Below are positions 16,389-26,681 of a stretch of DNA of 64,000 bases, in pieces. The position numbers and the translations under genes were made by a program. Every line of letters begins with the position of its first letter. Position 1 is the stretch's first letter. This DNA is from Mesorhizobium sp. M7A.F.Ca.US.008.03.1.1 (GTDB lineage: Bacteria; Pseudomonadota; Alphaproteobacteria; Rhizobiales; Rhizobiaceae). Under the pieces are notes generated by a model. The model ran no database searches. It saw only the letters and a list, made by a program, of their open reading frames with translations, and was not told the DNA's origin. The DNA lies in the NCBI RefSeq assembly GCF_003997495.1, contig NZ_RZRU01000003.1, forward strand, positions 460,478-524,477. Reading direction: 5' to 3'.

Positions 16389-17855
16389 ATGAGTTTCAAA
16401 ATCGCTATCATCGGTGCCGGCAGCGTCGGCTTCACCAAGAAATTGTTCACCGACATCTTGTGCGTGCCCGAATTCACCGACATCGAATTCGCGCTGACCG
16501 ACGTCAGCGAGCACAACCTTCAGATGATCAAGGCGATCCTCGACAGGATCGTCGAGGCAAACAGGTTGCCCACTAGGGTGACGGCGACGACCGACCGCCG
16601 CAAGGCGCTTGAAGGCGCACGCTACGTCATCAGTTGCGTGCGGGTCGGCGGGCTCGAAGCCTATGCCGACGATATCCGCATTCCCCTGAAATACGGCATC
16701 GATCAATGCGTCGGCGACACGATCTGCGCCGGCGGCATTCTCTATGGCCAGCGCAACATCCCGGTGATCCTGGATTTCTGCAAGGACATCAGTGAGGTCG
16801 CCGAGACGAACGTCAAATTCCTGAACTACGCCAACCCGATGGCGATGAACACCTGGGCCGCGATCGAATACGGCAAGGTCGACACCGTCGGGCTCTGCCA
16901 CGGCGTCCAGCATGGTGCCGAGCAGATCGCCGAGGTGCTTGGCGCGAAGTCCACTCAGGAGCTCGACTATGTCTGTTCCGGCATCAACCACCAGACCTGG
17001 TTCATCGACCTGCGCCTGAACGGCCGCCCCATCGGCAAGGACGAACTGGTGGCGGCCTTCGAGGCGCATCCGGTCTATTCGCAACAGGAGAAGCTGCGCA
17101 TCGATGTCCTGAAGCGCTTCGGCGTCTATTCGACCGAAAGCAATGGCCACCTGTCCGAATATCTGCCCTGGTACCGTAAACGTCCCGACGAGATCACGCG
17201 CTGGATCGATATGTCCGACTGGATCCACGGTGAAACTGGCGGCTATCTCCGCTACTCCACCGAAACCCGCAACTGGTTCGAGACGGAATATCCGCAGTTC
17301 CTCGAAGCGGCGTCAAAGCCGATCAACCGGGAGAAGCGCTCCAATGAGCATGCCAGCCACATATTGGAGGCGCTGGAGACCAACCGGGTCTATCGCGGCC
17401 ACTTCAACGTCAAGAACAATGGCGTGATCACCAACCTGCCGCAGGATGCCATCATCGAGTCGCCGGGCTTCGTCGACCGTTTTGGCATCAACATGGCCGC
17501 CGGCATCACGTTGCCGGAGGCCTGCGCCGCCACCTGCATCGCTTCGATCAACGTCCAGCGCATGTCGGTGCATGCCGCGATATCGGGCGACATCGATCTT
17601 CTGAAGCTCGCCGTGCTGCATGACCCGTTGGTCGGCGCGGTTTCGACGCCGGAGGAGGTCTGGCAGATGGTCGACGAAATGGTCGTCGCCCAGGCAGCCT
17701 GGCTGCCGCAATATGCCCATGCGGTTCCGGCCGCCAGGGAGCGGCTGTCGACATCTCAGGTGAAGACCCGCGAGTGGGCGGGCGCCGCACGGCGCAGCGT
17801 GCGCTCGATCGAGGAATTGCGCGCCGAAAAAGCCGCACTGAAGCAAGCCGGCTGA
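16389..17855 (+). CDS. Glycoside hydrolase family 4 enzyme with CHGV motif
   Basis: A 488-residue NAD+- and Mn2+-dependent GH4 hydrolase. The dinucleotide site is IGAGSVGFTKKLF at the N-terminus. The metal-binding cysteine lies in GLCHGV and the metal-binding histidine in SGINHQTWF. In GH4 the four residues starting at that cysteine track specificity: CHGx is associated with alpha-glucosidase/alpha-glucuronidase types and CHSV with alpha-galactosidase. This enzyme is therefore probably not a second copy of MelA. GAGG precedes ATG 16389, preferred over an in-frame GTG at 16380. It is the first gene of the operon, 131 bases before agpA. It acts in the cytoplasm on imported oligosaccharide; the exact sugar is unknown. 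Confidence 0.85.
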   Translation: MSFKIAIIGAGSVGFTKKLFTDILCVPEFTDIEFALTDVSEHNLQMIKAILDRIVEANRLPTRVTATTDRRKALEGARYVISCVRVGGLEAYADDIRIPLKYGIDQCVGDTICAGGILYGQRNIPVILDFCKDISEVAETNVKFLNYANPMAMNTWAAIEYGKVDTVGLCHGVQHGAEQIAEVLGAKSTQELDYVCSGINHQTWFIDLRLNGRPIGKDELVAAFEAHPVYSQQEKLRIDVLKRFGVYSTESNGHLSEYLPWYRKRPDEITRWIDMSDWIHGETGGYLRYSTETRNWFETEYPQFLEAASKPINREKRSNEHASHILEALETNRVYRGHFNVKNNGVITNLPQDAIIESPGFVDRFGINMAAGITLPEACAATCIASINVQRMSVHAAISGDIDLLKLAVLHDPLVGAVSTPEEVWQMVDEMVVAQAAWLPQYAHAVPAARERLSTSQVKTREWAGAARRSVRSIEELRAEKAALKQAG

Positions 17856-17887
17856 AACGGGCCGGCTGAAAGTTCATGCGGTGATGC

Positions 17888-17963
17888 TGGATCCATGGGA
17901 GGCGGATCCACTGCCACGAAGCCGTTTGAATTCGAGGAGAGGCGGAGCGGGTGCACCGCTCCG
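17888..17963 (+). promoter_or_regulatory. Two hairpins in the GH4-agpA intergenic region
   Basis: TGGATCC (17888-17894) pairs with GGATCCA (17904-17910). CGGAGCGG (17943-17950) pairs with CCGCTCCG (17956-17963) around a GTGCA loop, just before the agpA ribosome-binding site. There is no T-tract. They could protect the agpA message 5' end. Confidence 0.5.
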
Positions 17964-17986
17964 GACAAACAAGAGGGAGAGAGACC

Positions 17987-20071
17987 GTGAGGAATTTACG
18001 CAATATCGGCCTTGCTGCCGGACTGACGCTGAGCGTCTCGGTCTCGGCACTCAATGCTTACGCTTCCGAGCCGACGGTTCCGCCGGCGCCGACACCGTTT
18101 CCCGCCGAAGGCAAGATCAACTATGTCGCGCGAGACTCGATCCTGGAGTTCAAGGCGCTTCCAGAATATCACGAGCCCGACTGGGTCACCGAGAAATACG
18201 TCAAGACCGGCAAGCTGCCGCCGGTGAAAGACAGGCTGCCGAAGGAGCCGCTGGTCTTCAAGACGGGCAACATGCAGGACGGCATCGGTGTCTATGGCGA
18301 TACGATGCGCCATGTCATCGGCGGACGGCCGGAAGGCTGGAACTACGGCGCCGGCCAGACGCAAGGGTGGGGCGGCATCGATATCGGCCTTTCCGAATGC
18401 TTGACGCGCACCGCGCCGCTGTTCCAGGTCGAGGCGAAAGATACCGAGCCGCTGCCGAATCTGGCCAGGAGCTGGGATTGGTCGAGCGATGGCCACAAGC
18501 TGACCATGCACCTCATCGAAGGAGCGAAGTGGTCGGACGGCGTGCCGTTCAATGCCGACGACGTGATGTTCTACTGGGACGACGAGGTGGTCGATCCCAA
18601 CGTCTCGCCGCTGAACGGCGCGACGCCGGAAACCTTCGGTGTCGGCACGACGTTGAAGAAGATCGACGACTACACCGTCGAATGGACCTTCCAGGATGCC
18701 TTCCCGAAGCAGTACCTGTATACCATGGCCTACGGCACCTTCTGTCCCGGCCCCGCGCACATCCTCAAGCCGCAGCATCCGAAATATTCGAAGAACACCT
18801 ACGATCAGTTCAAAAATGCCTTCCCGCCGGAATTCATGAATATGCCGGTGATGGGTGGCTGGGTCCCGGTCGAATACCGGCCGGACGACATCATCGTCAT
18901 GCGTCGCAATCCCTATTACTGGAAAGTCGACGAAAAGGGCAATCAGCTGCCCTATCTCAACGAACTGCACTACAAGCTGTCAACCTGGGCCGATCGCGAC
19001 GTCCAGGCGGTGGCCGGCGCAGCCGACTTTTCCAATCTGGAGCAGCCGGAAAACTTCGTCGCCTCGCTGAAGCGTGCGGCGGAGCCGAACGCGCCGGCCC
19101 GTCTTGCTTTCGGCCCGCGGCTCATCGGCTACAATCTGCGCTTTAATTTTTCCGCCAATGGCTGGGGCAACCCGGATGAACGCGGGCAAGCTGTGCGCGA
19201 GCTGAACCGCAACGAGGATTTCCGCAAGGCCGTCACCATGGCGCTCGACCGCAAGGCGCTCGGCGACTCGCTGGTCAAGGGGCCGTTCACCGCCATCTAT
19301 CCCGGCGGCCTGTCGTCCGGAACCAGCTTCTACGATCGCGCTTCGACGGTCTACTACCCCTTCGACCTCGAGGGCGCCAAGGCCGAGCTCGCCAAGGCCG
19401 GCCTCAAGGATACGGACGGCGATGGGTTCGTGAACTTCCCTTCCGGCACCGCCGGCGGCAAGAACGTCGAGATCGTGATGCTGGTGAACAACGACTACAC
19501 GACAGACAAGAGCCTTGCCGAAGGCGTCGTCGCCCAGATGGAAAAACTCGGGCTTCGCGTCGTGCTCAACGGCCTCAACGGCACCCAGCGCGACGCGTCG
19601 CAATATTCCGGCCGCTTCGATTGGCTGGTCCGGCGCAACGAACAGGAACTGACGTCGGTGGTGCAGAACACCGTGCAGCTTGCCCCGGTCGGTCCGCGCA
19701 CCAGCTGGGACCATCGTGCGCCGGAAAATGGCGAGGTCGATGTGATGCCGTTCGAAAAGGACCTCGTCGACATCGTCAACACGTTCGTCTCGACGCAGGA
19801 CAATGACCAGCGCGCCAGCCTGATGAAACAGTTTCAGAAGATCTCGACGGAGCACGTCTACAATGTCGGCCTGACGGAATATCCCGGCGCGCTCATCGTC
19901 AACAAGCGTTTCTCGAACATTCCGCAGGGCACGCCGATCTTCATGTTCAACTGGGCCGAAGATTCGATCATCCGCGAACGGGTCTTTGTCGCGGCCGACA
20001 AGCAGGCGAAATACGAATTGTTCCCTGAGGAGCTGCCCGGCAAGCCCGGAGAAAAAGGCCCGATGAATTAG
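17987..20071 (+). CDS. agpA: Oligosaccharide/alpha-galactoside ABC transporter binding protein AgpA-like
   Basis: A 694-residue family-5 (DppA/OppA-type) periplasmic binding protein. Residues 1-34 form a signal peptide ending at AYA before SEPTVPPAP. The mature protein shows the family pattern LARSWDWSSDGHKLTMHL and later FRKAVTMALDRKAL. At about 690 residues it is longer than peptide-binding DppA (about 535), as is usual for the AgpA group that takes up alpha-galactosides in rhizobia. The GTG start at 17987 follows GAGGGAGAGA. The neighbouring GH4 enzymes indicate a glycoside ligand rather than a peptide. A very strong hairpin follows the stop codon. Confidence 0.8.
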   Translation: MRNLRNIGLAAGLTLSVSVSALNAYASEPTVPPAPTPFPAEGKINYVARDSILEFKALPEYHEPDWVTEKYVKTGKLPPVKDRLPKEPLVFKTGNMQDGIGVYGDTMRHVIGGRPEGWNYGAGQTQGWGGIDIGLSECLTRTAPLFQVEAKDTEPLPNLARSWDWSSDGHKLTMHLIEGAKWSDGVPFNADDVMFYWDDEVVDPNVSPLNGATPETFGVGTTLKKIDDYTVEWTFQDAFPKQYLYTMAYGTFCPGPAHILKPQHPKYSKNTYDQFKNAFPPEFMNMPVMGGWVPVEYRPDDIIVMRRNPYYWKVDEKGNQLPYLNELHYKLSTWADRDVQAVAGAADFSNLEQPENFVASLKRAAEPNAPARLAFGPRLIGYNLRFNFSANGWGNPDERGQAVRELNRNEDFRKAVTMALDRKALGDSLVKGPFTAIYPGGLSSGTSFYDRASTVYYPFDLEGAKAELAKAGLKDTDGDGFVNFPSGTAGGKNVEIVMLVNNDYTTDKSLAEGVVAQMEKLGLRVVLNGLNGTQRDASQYSGRFDWLVRRNEQELTSVVQNTVQLAPVGPRTSWDHRAPENGEVDVMPFEKDLVDIVNTFVSTQDNDQRASLMKQFQKISTEHVYNVGLTEYPGALIVNKRFSNIPQGTPIFMFNWAEDSIIRERVFVAADKQAKYELFPEELPGKPGEKGPMN

Positions 20072-20097
20072 GTTTACCTCCCCTGACCGAGAGAACT

Positions 20098-20122
20098 CGG
20101 GCCGCGCCGCTGGCGCGGCCCG
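20098..20122 (+). promoter_or_regulatory. Strong intercistronic hairpin after agpA
   Basis: A perfect 10-bp stem, CGGGCCGCGC with GCGCGGCCCG, around a CGCTG loop, 27 bases after the agpA stop. No T-tract follows, so a role in mRNA stability or partial attenuation between agpA and agpB is more likely than termination. Confidence 0.6.
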
Positions 20123-20182
20123 ACAAACCAACCTCCGGACGCAACCAAGGGCGCGATCGGCGAGACAAGGAACGAACCGTCC

Positions 20183-21190
20183 ATGCTGCGATTCCTGCTC
20201 ACGCGCATAGCGTCGGCAATCCCGGTCCTCGCCATTTTGAGCCTGGCCACCTTTGCCATCATCCAGGCGCCACCGGGCGATTATGCCGACTATATCCGCT
20301 CGCAGGCGATCAACCAGGGTGGAGCCTCCTTCGCCGAAGCCGACGCGCAGGCAAAGGCCTATCGCATCGAGCATGGCCTCGATAAGCCGCTGCCCGTCCA
20401 GTATCTGAACTGGATCGGCGGCATCGTCACCCGCGGCGATTTCGGCTACAGCCTCTACTACAACAAGCCGGTAGCCGACGTGGTCGGAGAGCGCCTGCCG
20501 CGCACGCTTCTCCTGGCGCTGGTCTGCCATCTGCTCGCCTCGGTGCTGGGCATCACATTCGGCATATGGGCGGCGACGCGGCAATACACCTGGATCGACT
20601 CGACACTGTCGGCCATCTCCTTCCTTGGCATGACGGTGCCGCGGTTCCTGATGGCGCTGATCATCGTCTATCTCCTGGTCTTCCAGTTCAACGTGTCGGA
20701 GATCGGCTCATTCTTCTCGCCGCAATATGGTGGCGCGCCGTGGTCCTGGGCCAAATTCATCGACCTGGTCAAGCATGTCTGGCCGGTGGTGGCGATCGCC
20801 ACTTTCGGCGGCCTCGCTTACAATATGCGCGTCATGCGCGGCAATCTGCTCGACACGCTGAACGCGCAATATGTCGAGACGGCAAGGGCCAAGGGGTTGA
20901 CCGGCGCCGCCGTCGTCATGCGCCACGCCGTGCCCAACGCGCTGCATCCGCTCATCATGTATCAGGGCGTGGTGCTGCCCTATATGCTGACCGGCGAGAT
21001 CGAGACGGCGATCATCTTCGCGCTGCCGACCGTCGGCCCGGCGATTGTCGGCTCCATGGCCGTCGGCGACGTCTATGTCACCGCCACCTTCATGATGGTG
21101 CTGTCGGCGACGCTGATCGTCGGCAACATCATCGCCGACATGCTGCTCGTCCTGCTCGATCCGCGCGTGCGCCAGTTCGGGGAGGGTTAG
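20183..21190 (+). CDS. agpB: Oligosaccharide ABC transporter permease AgpB-like (DppB family)
   Basis: A 335-residue permease of the DppB/OppB class. The N-terminal helix starts MLRFLLTRIASAIPVLAILSL, typical for the family. The cytoplasmic loop YVETARAKGLTGAAVVMRHAVPNAL is the EAA-type ATPase docking motif in its peptide-permease form (ARAKGL, then H.(V/A).PNA). It should pair with AgpC in the membrane. The 111-base gap after agpA holds the hairpin. The next gene starts two bases after its stop, so translation is coupled. Confidence 0.85.
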   Translation: MLRFLLTRIASAIPVLAILSLATFAIIQAPPGDYADYIRSQAINQGGASFAEADAQAKAYRIEHGLDKPLPVQYLNWIGGIVTRGDFGYSLYYNKPVADVVGERLPRTLLLALVCHLLASVLGITFGIWAATRQYTWIDSTLSAISFLGMTVPRFLMALIIVYLLVFQFNVSEIGSFFSPQYGGAPWSWAKFIDLVKHVWPVVAIATFGGLAYNMRVMRGNLLDTLNAQYVETARAKGLTGAAVVMRHAVPNALHPLIMYQGVVLPYMLTGEIETAIIFALPTVGPAIVGSMAVGDVYVTATFMMVLSATLIVGNIIADMLLVLLDPRVRQFGEG

Positions 21191-21192
21191 AG

Positions 21193-22332
21193 ATGCTGGC
21201 GCGCGATCCATCACCGCCGCCACCGCCGGCCGAAGGTCCCATCGTTGCCAAACCGGCGCGCGGCAACGAAAGCTACATCGCGCTTGTCTGGCGCCGGCTG
21301 AGGCGCTCCTGGACCGGCATGGCCGGGCTCTGGCTCGTCGTGCTGCTGCTGGTGATGGCCGTGTTCGCCGAATTCATCGCGCCAATGGACCCGAAGGTCA
21401 CGGACGTCGGCTTCGCTCCGCCGCAGGTGCCAGGTTTCCACGACAAGGACGGCGCTTTCACCGCGCGGCCGAGGGTCTATGCGCTGGCCGATTCGGCGGA
21501 CCTCGATCCGGTCACTTTCCAGCCCGTCGTCGGACCCGACTACGACCATCCAAGGCTGCTTGGTTTCTTCGTGCATGGCGCCCCCTACAAGCTCTTCGGG
21601 CTCATCCCGGCGGACCGGCATCTGTTCGGCTCGCTGGACGGCCAGCCGGTGCATTTCCTCGGCACCGACAAGTTCGGCCGTGACGTGCTGTCGCGCGCGA
21701 TCCACGGCTCGCGCGTTTCGCTGATGATCGCGCTGACGGTTGTCTTCATCATCACCGTCATCGGCACAACCGTCGGCATGGTTTCGGGCTATTTCGGCGG
21801 CAGGTTCGATGTCTGGATGCAGCGCTTCGTCGAACTGGTGCTCGCCTTTCCGCAGTTGCCGCTCTATCTGGCGCTGACGACGCTGATCCCGGTCACCGCT
21901 CCCACCAACGTCTTCCTGGCTTTCGTCATCATCGTCATGTCGGCCTTGGGCTGGGCGCAGATGTCGCGCGAGGTGCGCGGCAAGACGCTGGCGCTGGCGC
22001 GGATCGAGTATGTGCGCGCCGCCATGGCGGTCGGCGCCACCGACCGGCGCATCATCATGCAGCACATCTTCCCCAATGTGATGAGCCATGTGATCGTCGC
22101 GGTGACGCTGGCGATCCCGACGGTGGTGCTGCTCGAATCCTTCCTCGGGTTCCTCGGCTTCGCCGTCAAGCCGCCGCTGATCTCGTGGGGCCTCATGCTG
22201 CAGGACACCGCGACCTATTCCGTCATCGGCACCTATCCCTGGATCCTGTCGCCGGTCGGTTTTGTGCTCGTCACCGTCTTTGCCTTCAATGCGCTGGGCG
22301 ATGGCCTGCGCGACGCCGTCGACCCCTATTGA
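21193..22332 (+). CDS. agpC: Oligosaccharide ABC transporter permease AgpC-like (DppC family)
   Basis: A 379-residue DppC/OppC-type permease. After a cytoplasmic N-terminus comes a first helix (GLWLVVLLLVMAVFAEFIAP), then a periplasmic insert of about 100 residues, and then the permease core with the docking loop RIEYVRAAMAVGATDRRIIMQHIFPN. The core ends GDGLRDAVDPY, the family's standard C-terminus. The long periplasmic insert (about residues 60-165) exceeds that of peptide permeases and is a feature of this oligosaccharide subgroup. ATG 21193 is two bases after the agpB stop; GGAGGG precedes it. It forms the channel with AgpB. Confidence 0.85.
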   Translation: MLARDPSPPPPPAEGPIVAKPARGNESYIALVWRRLRRSWTGMAGLWLVVLLLVMAVFAEFIAPMDPKVTDVGFAPPQVPGFHDKDGAFTARPRVYALADSADLDPVTFQPVVGPDYDHPRLLGFFVHGAPYKLFGLIPADRHLFGSLDGQPVHFLGTDKFGRDVLSRAIHGSRVSLMIALTVVFIITVIGTTVGMVSGYFGGRFDVWMQRFVELVLAFPQLPLYLALTTLIPVTAPTNVFLAFVIIVMSALGWAQMSREVRGKTLALARIEYVRAAMAVGATDRRIIMQHIFPNVMSHVIVAVTLAIPTVVLLESFLGFLGFAVKPPLISWGLMLQDTATYSVIGTYPWILSPVGFVLVTVFAFNALGDGLRDAVDPY

Positions 22333-22341
22333 GGTGCTGAG

Positions 22342-24009
<1,668 letters not shown>

Positions 24010-24028
24010 ACATATGCCGGAGGTTAGC

Positions 24029-25402
24029 ATGGCAAGAAATCCCAAGATCACGTTCATCGGCGCCGGCTCGACGGTGTTCATGAAGAATATTGTCGGCGAC
24101 GTGCTGCAGCGCCCGTCGCTGTCCGGCGCGACGATCGCGCTGATGGACGTCAATCCGCAGCGGCTGGAAGAGAGCGCCATCGTCGTCAACAAGCTGATCG
24201 CGACGCTTGGCGTCAAGGCGAAGACCGAGACCCATTCGGACCAGCGCAAGGCGCTGACGGGCGCCGACTTCGTCGTCGTCGCCTTCCAGATCGGCGGCTA
24301 CGAACCCTGCACCGTCACCGACTTCGAGGTGCCGAAGAAATACGGCCTGCGCCAGACGATCGCCGACACGCTGGGCGTCGGCGGCATCATGCGGGGGCTC
24401 CGGACCGTGCCGCATCTGTGGAAGGTCTGCGAGGACATGCTCGCCGTCTGCCCCGAAGCGATCATGCTGCAATATGTCAACCCGATGGCGATCAACACCT
24501 GGGCGATATCGGAGAGATATCCTGAGATCAGGCAGGTCGGCCTCTGCCATTCGGTGCAGGGCACGGCGATGGAGCTGGCTGAAGACCTCGACCTTCCCTA
24601 CGAAGAAATCCGCTATCGCTCGGCCGGCATCAACCACATGGCCTTCTACCTGAAATTCGAGCATCGTCAGGCGGACGGCTCCTACCGCGACCTCTATCCC
24701 GATCTGGTGCGCGCCTATCGCGAAGGCCGTGCGCCCAAGCCCGGCTGGAACCCGCGCTGTCCCAACAAGGTGCGCTACGAGATGCTGACCAGGCTCGGCT
24801 ATTTCGTCACCGAAAGCTCGGAACATTTCGCCGAATACACGCCCTATTTCATCAAGGAAGGACGCCCAGACCTGATCGAGAAATACGGCATCCCGCTGGA
24901 TGAGTATCCCAAGCGCTGCATCGAGCAGATCGAGCGCTGGAAGGGGCAGGCGGAAGCCTATCGCTCGGCCGATCGCATCGAAGTCGAGCAGTCCAAGGAA
25001 TATGCCTCCTCGATCATGAATTCGGTCTGGACCGGCGAACCCTCGGTGATCTACGGCAATGTCCGCAACAATGGCTGCATCACCTCGCTGCCCCGGGATT
25101 GCGCCGCCGAAGTGCCGTGCCTGGTCGACGCCTCCGGCATCCAGCCGACCTACATCGGCGACCTGCCGCCTCAATTGACCGCGCTGATGCGCACCAACAT
25201 CAACGTGCAGGAATTGACGGTGCGGGCGCTGATGACGGAAAACCGCGAGCACATCTACCATGCGGCGATGATGGATCCGCACACCGCGGCCGAACTCGAT
25301 CTCGACCAGATCTGGTCACTGGTCGATGATCTCTTGGCCGCTCACGGAGACTGGCTGCCGGACTGGGCGCGCGTCAACCGCAAGAACGAAGCTGCCGCCT
25401 GA
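24029..25402 (+). CDS. melA: Alpha-galactosidase, glycoside hydrolase family 4 (MelA)
   Basis: A 457-residue GH4 enzyme. The dinucleotide-binding N-terminus is ITFIGAGSTVFMKNIVGDVL. The cysteine motif is GLCHSV, the CHSV type characteristic of MelA alpha-galactosidases, and the histidine motif is SAGINHMAFYLKF. It hydrolyses alpha-galactosides such as melibiose or raffinose by an NAD+-dependent oxidation-elimination mechanism needing Mn2+. ATG 24029 is preferred because GGAGG (24019-24023) fits it; an in-frame ATG at 24014 overlaps that site. It is the last gene of the agp operon and converges with yacG 15 bases further on. Confidence 0.87.
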   Translation: MARNPKITFIGAGSTVFMKNIVGDVLQRPSLSGATIALMDVNPQRLEESAIVVNKLIATLGVKAKTETHSDQRKALTGADFVVVAFQIGGYEPCTVTDFEVPKKYGLRQTIADTLGVGGIMRGLRTVPHLWKVCEDMLAVCPEAIMLQYVNPMAINTWAISERYPEIRQVGLCHSVQGTAMELAEDLDLPYEEIRYRSAGINHMAFYLKFEHRQADGSYRDLYPDLVRAYREGRAPKPGWNPRCPNKVRYEMLTRLGYFVTESSEHFAEYTPYFIKEGRPDLIEKYGIPLDEYPKRCIEQIERWKGQAEAYRSADRIEVEQSKEYASSIMNSVWTGEPSVIYGNVRNNGCITSLPRDCAAEVPCLVDASGIQPTYIGDLPPQLTALMRTNINVQELTVRALMTENREHIYHAAMMDPHTAAELDLDQIWSLVDDLLAAHGDWLPDWARVNRKNEAAA

Positions 25403-25417
25403 TCGGCGGCGCTCGGC

Positions 25418-25615
25418 TCATTTCGGAGCGTCCGGGTCCGTCTCTTCCTCGTCGTCGCGGGCCTTGATGACATAGGCGCCCTTCAGCCAGCGGTTGAGGT
25501 CGATGTCCTTGCAGCGCGTCGAGCAGAACGGAAAGGTGTCGCGCGCCGACGGCTTGCCGCATTCGGGACAGGGGCGCTTGGGGCGCAAGGGCGTGACTTT
25601 GGGATCGGAATTCAC
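25418..25615 (-). CDS. yacG: DNA gyrase inhibitor YacG
   Basis: A 65-residue zinc protein. It has the two CxxC pairs of YacG, CPECGK and [14 protein letters not shown], followed by an acidic tail ([12 protein letters not shown]). YacG binds the GyrB subunit and blocks DNA binding by gyrase; the family is usually 60-70 residues, so this one is complete. Its ATG overlaps the maf stop by four bases, so the two are co-translated. It is the 3'-terminal gene of the infA-maf-yacG group found in many rhizobia. Confidence 0.92.
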   Translation of the reverse strand: MNSDPKVTPLRPKRPCPECGKPSARDTFPFCSTRCKDIDLNRWLKGAYVIKARDDEEETDPDAPK

Positions 25616-26241
25616 AGCCGGGTTCCCGCCAGCCAGCCGCCATGCACCTTGAAGCCTTCACCGCTCAACAGCGCGACGGTTTCATAGAGTGGCAGCCCGA
25701 CGATGTTGGTGTAGGAGCCGACCAGCTTGACGACGAAGGCGCCGGCGAGGCCCTGGACGGCGTAGCCGCCGGCCTTGCCGCGCCATTCACCCGAGGCGAT
25801 ATAGGCGTCGATCTCTTCGCGTGGCAGCCGCTTGAAGCGCACCCGCGTCTCGACGAGCCGCTGGCGCAGCTTGCCACCTGGGGTGATCAGGCAGATGCCG
25901 GAATAGACCCGGTGCGAACGGCCCGACAACAGCCCGAGGCAGTTGGCGGCGTCGTCGAGGGTTTCGGCCTTGGGCAGGATGCGCCGCCCGACGGCAACCA
26001 CCGTGTCCGCGGCCAGCACGAAACCCGGCGCATAGTCGGCTTCGGTCTGCAGCGAGGCGAACGCCTTCTCGGCCTTTTCCTTCGACAGCCGCTTGGCCAG
26101 CGAGCGCGGATGCTCGGCACGCAGCGGCGTTTCGTCGACATCGGCCGGCAGCACGCGGTCCGGCTCGATGCCGGCCTGCTGCAAGAGTTCGATCCGGCGC
26201 GGCGAACCCGAGGCAAGCACCAGCTTCTGCAAAATGCTCAT
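25612..26241 (-). CDS. maf: Maf-family nucleoside triphosphate pyrophosphatase
   Basis: A 209-residue Maf protein. The N-terminal [14 protein letters not shown] is the family signature, with ASxSPRR forming the phosphate site. A VDETPL segment and [15 protein letters not shown] carry the catalytic acidic residues, and [11 protein letters not shown] is also conserved. Maf proteins hydrolyse non-canonical or modified nucleoside triphosphates to monophosphates. It starts 21 bases after the infA stop and overlaps yacG, so the three probably form one transcript. Which Maf subgroup it belongs to cannot be settled by eye. Confidence 0.92.
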   Translation of the reverse strand: MSILQKLVLASGSPRRIELLQQAGIEPDRVLPADVDETPLRAEHPRSLAKRLSKEKAEKAFASLQTEADYAPGFVLAADTVVAVGRRILPKAETLDDAANCLGLLSGRSHRVYSGICLITPGGKLRQRLVETRVRFKRLPREEIDAYIASGEWRGKAGGYAVQGLAGAFVVKLVGSYTNIVGLPLYETVALLSGEGFKVHGGWLAGTRL

Positions 26242-26262
26242 CGCGGACCAGTCGGGCTTTGC

Positions 26263-26481
26263 TTACTTGAAACGATAGGTGATGCGGCCCTTGGTCAGGT
26301 CGTATGGCGTCATCTCGACCAGAACCTTGTCGCCGGTCAGCACGCGGATGCGGTTCTTGCGCATGCGGCCGGCCGTATGGGCGATGATCTCGTGTTCGTT
26401 TTCGAGCTTTACCCGGAACATCGCGTTCGGCAACAATTCCGTCACGACACCCGGAAACTCGAGGACTTCTTCCTTCGGCAT
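26263..26481 (-). CDS. infA: Translation initiation factor IF-1
   Basis: A 72-residue OB-fold protein, exactly the standard IF-1 length. [19 protein letters not shown], then [21 protein letters not shown] and [20 protein letters not shown] are the conserved IF-1 strands. It binds the ribosomal A site during initiation together with IF-2 and IF-3. The ATG at 26481 has a GAAGGA-like site upstream (complement of TCCTTC is part of the coding start, so spacing is short). Upstream lies a RIME-like palindromic repeat and then the phosphatase gene, so infA may have its own promoter. Confidence 0.97.
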
Positions 26482-26515
26482 TCGATACCTTTGCTTGGAT
26501 GGTAGTTCCGGCGCC

Positions 26516-26632
26516 TAGAGCATGATGCCGAAAAGTGTCAAGCGGTTTTCGGACGACATCATGCTCTATTTCTTTGATCTAGAGGCGGATTCAGATTTCA
26601 GGTCGAACAGACCTGAAATCATCCGACTCTAG
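26516..26632. repeat. RIME-like composite palindromic intergenic repeat
   Basis: Two palindromes lie side by side. TAGAGCATGATG (26516-26527) pairs perfectly with CATCATGCTCTA (26557-26568). GATTTCAGGTC (26594-26604) pairs with GACCTGAAATC (26610-26620), flanked by outer CTAGAG/CTCTAG. Modules of this type are dispersed in many copies in rhizobial genomes. No protein is encoded. The element fills most of the infA upstream region. Confidence 0.7.
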
Positions 26633-26681
26633 CCGGAATTTCGGCGGAACCTATATGATAATCGTCCGCTTGTGAACACGC

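Noticed and set aside
17881..19146. 421-residue plus-strand frame over agpA
   Set aside because: Out-of-frame shadow of agpA with Arg-rich composition and no domains.
20566..22332. Single 588-residue permease
   Set aside because: The first 200 residues are out of frame with agpB; the real agpC starts at 21193.
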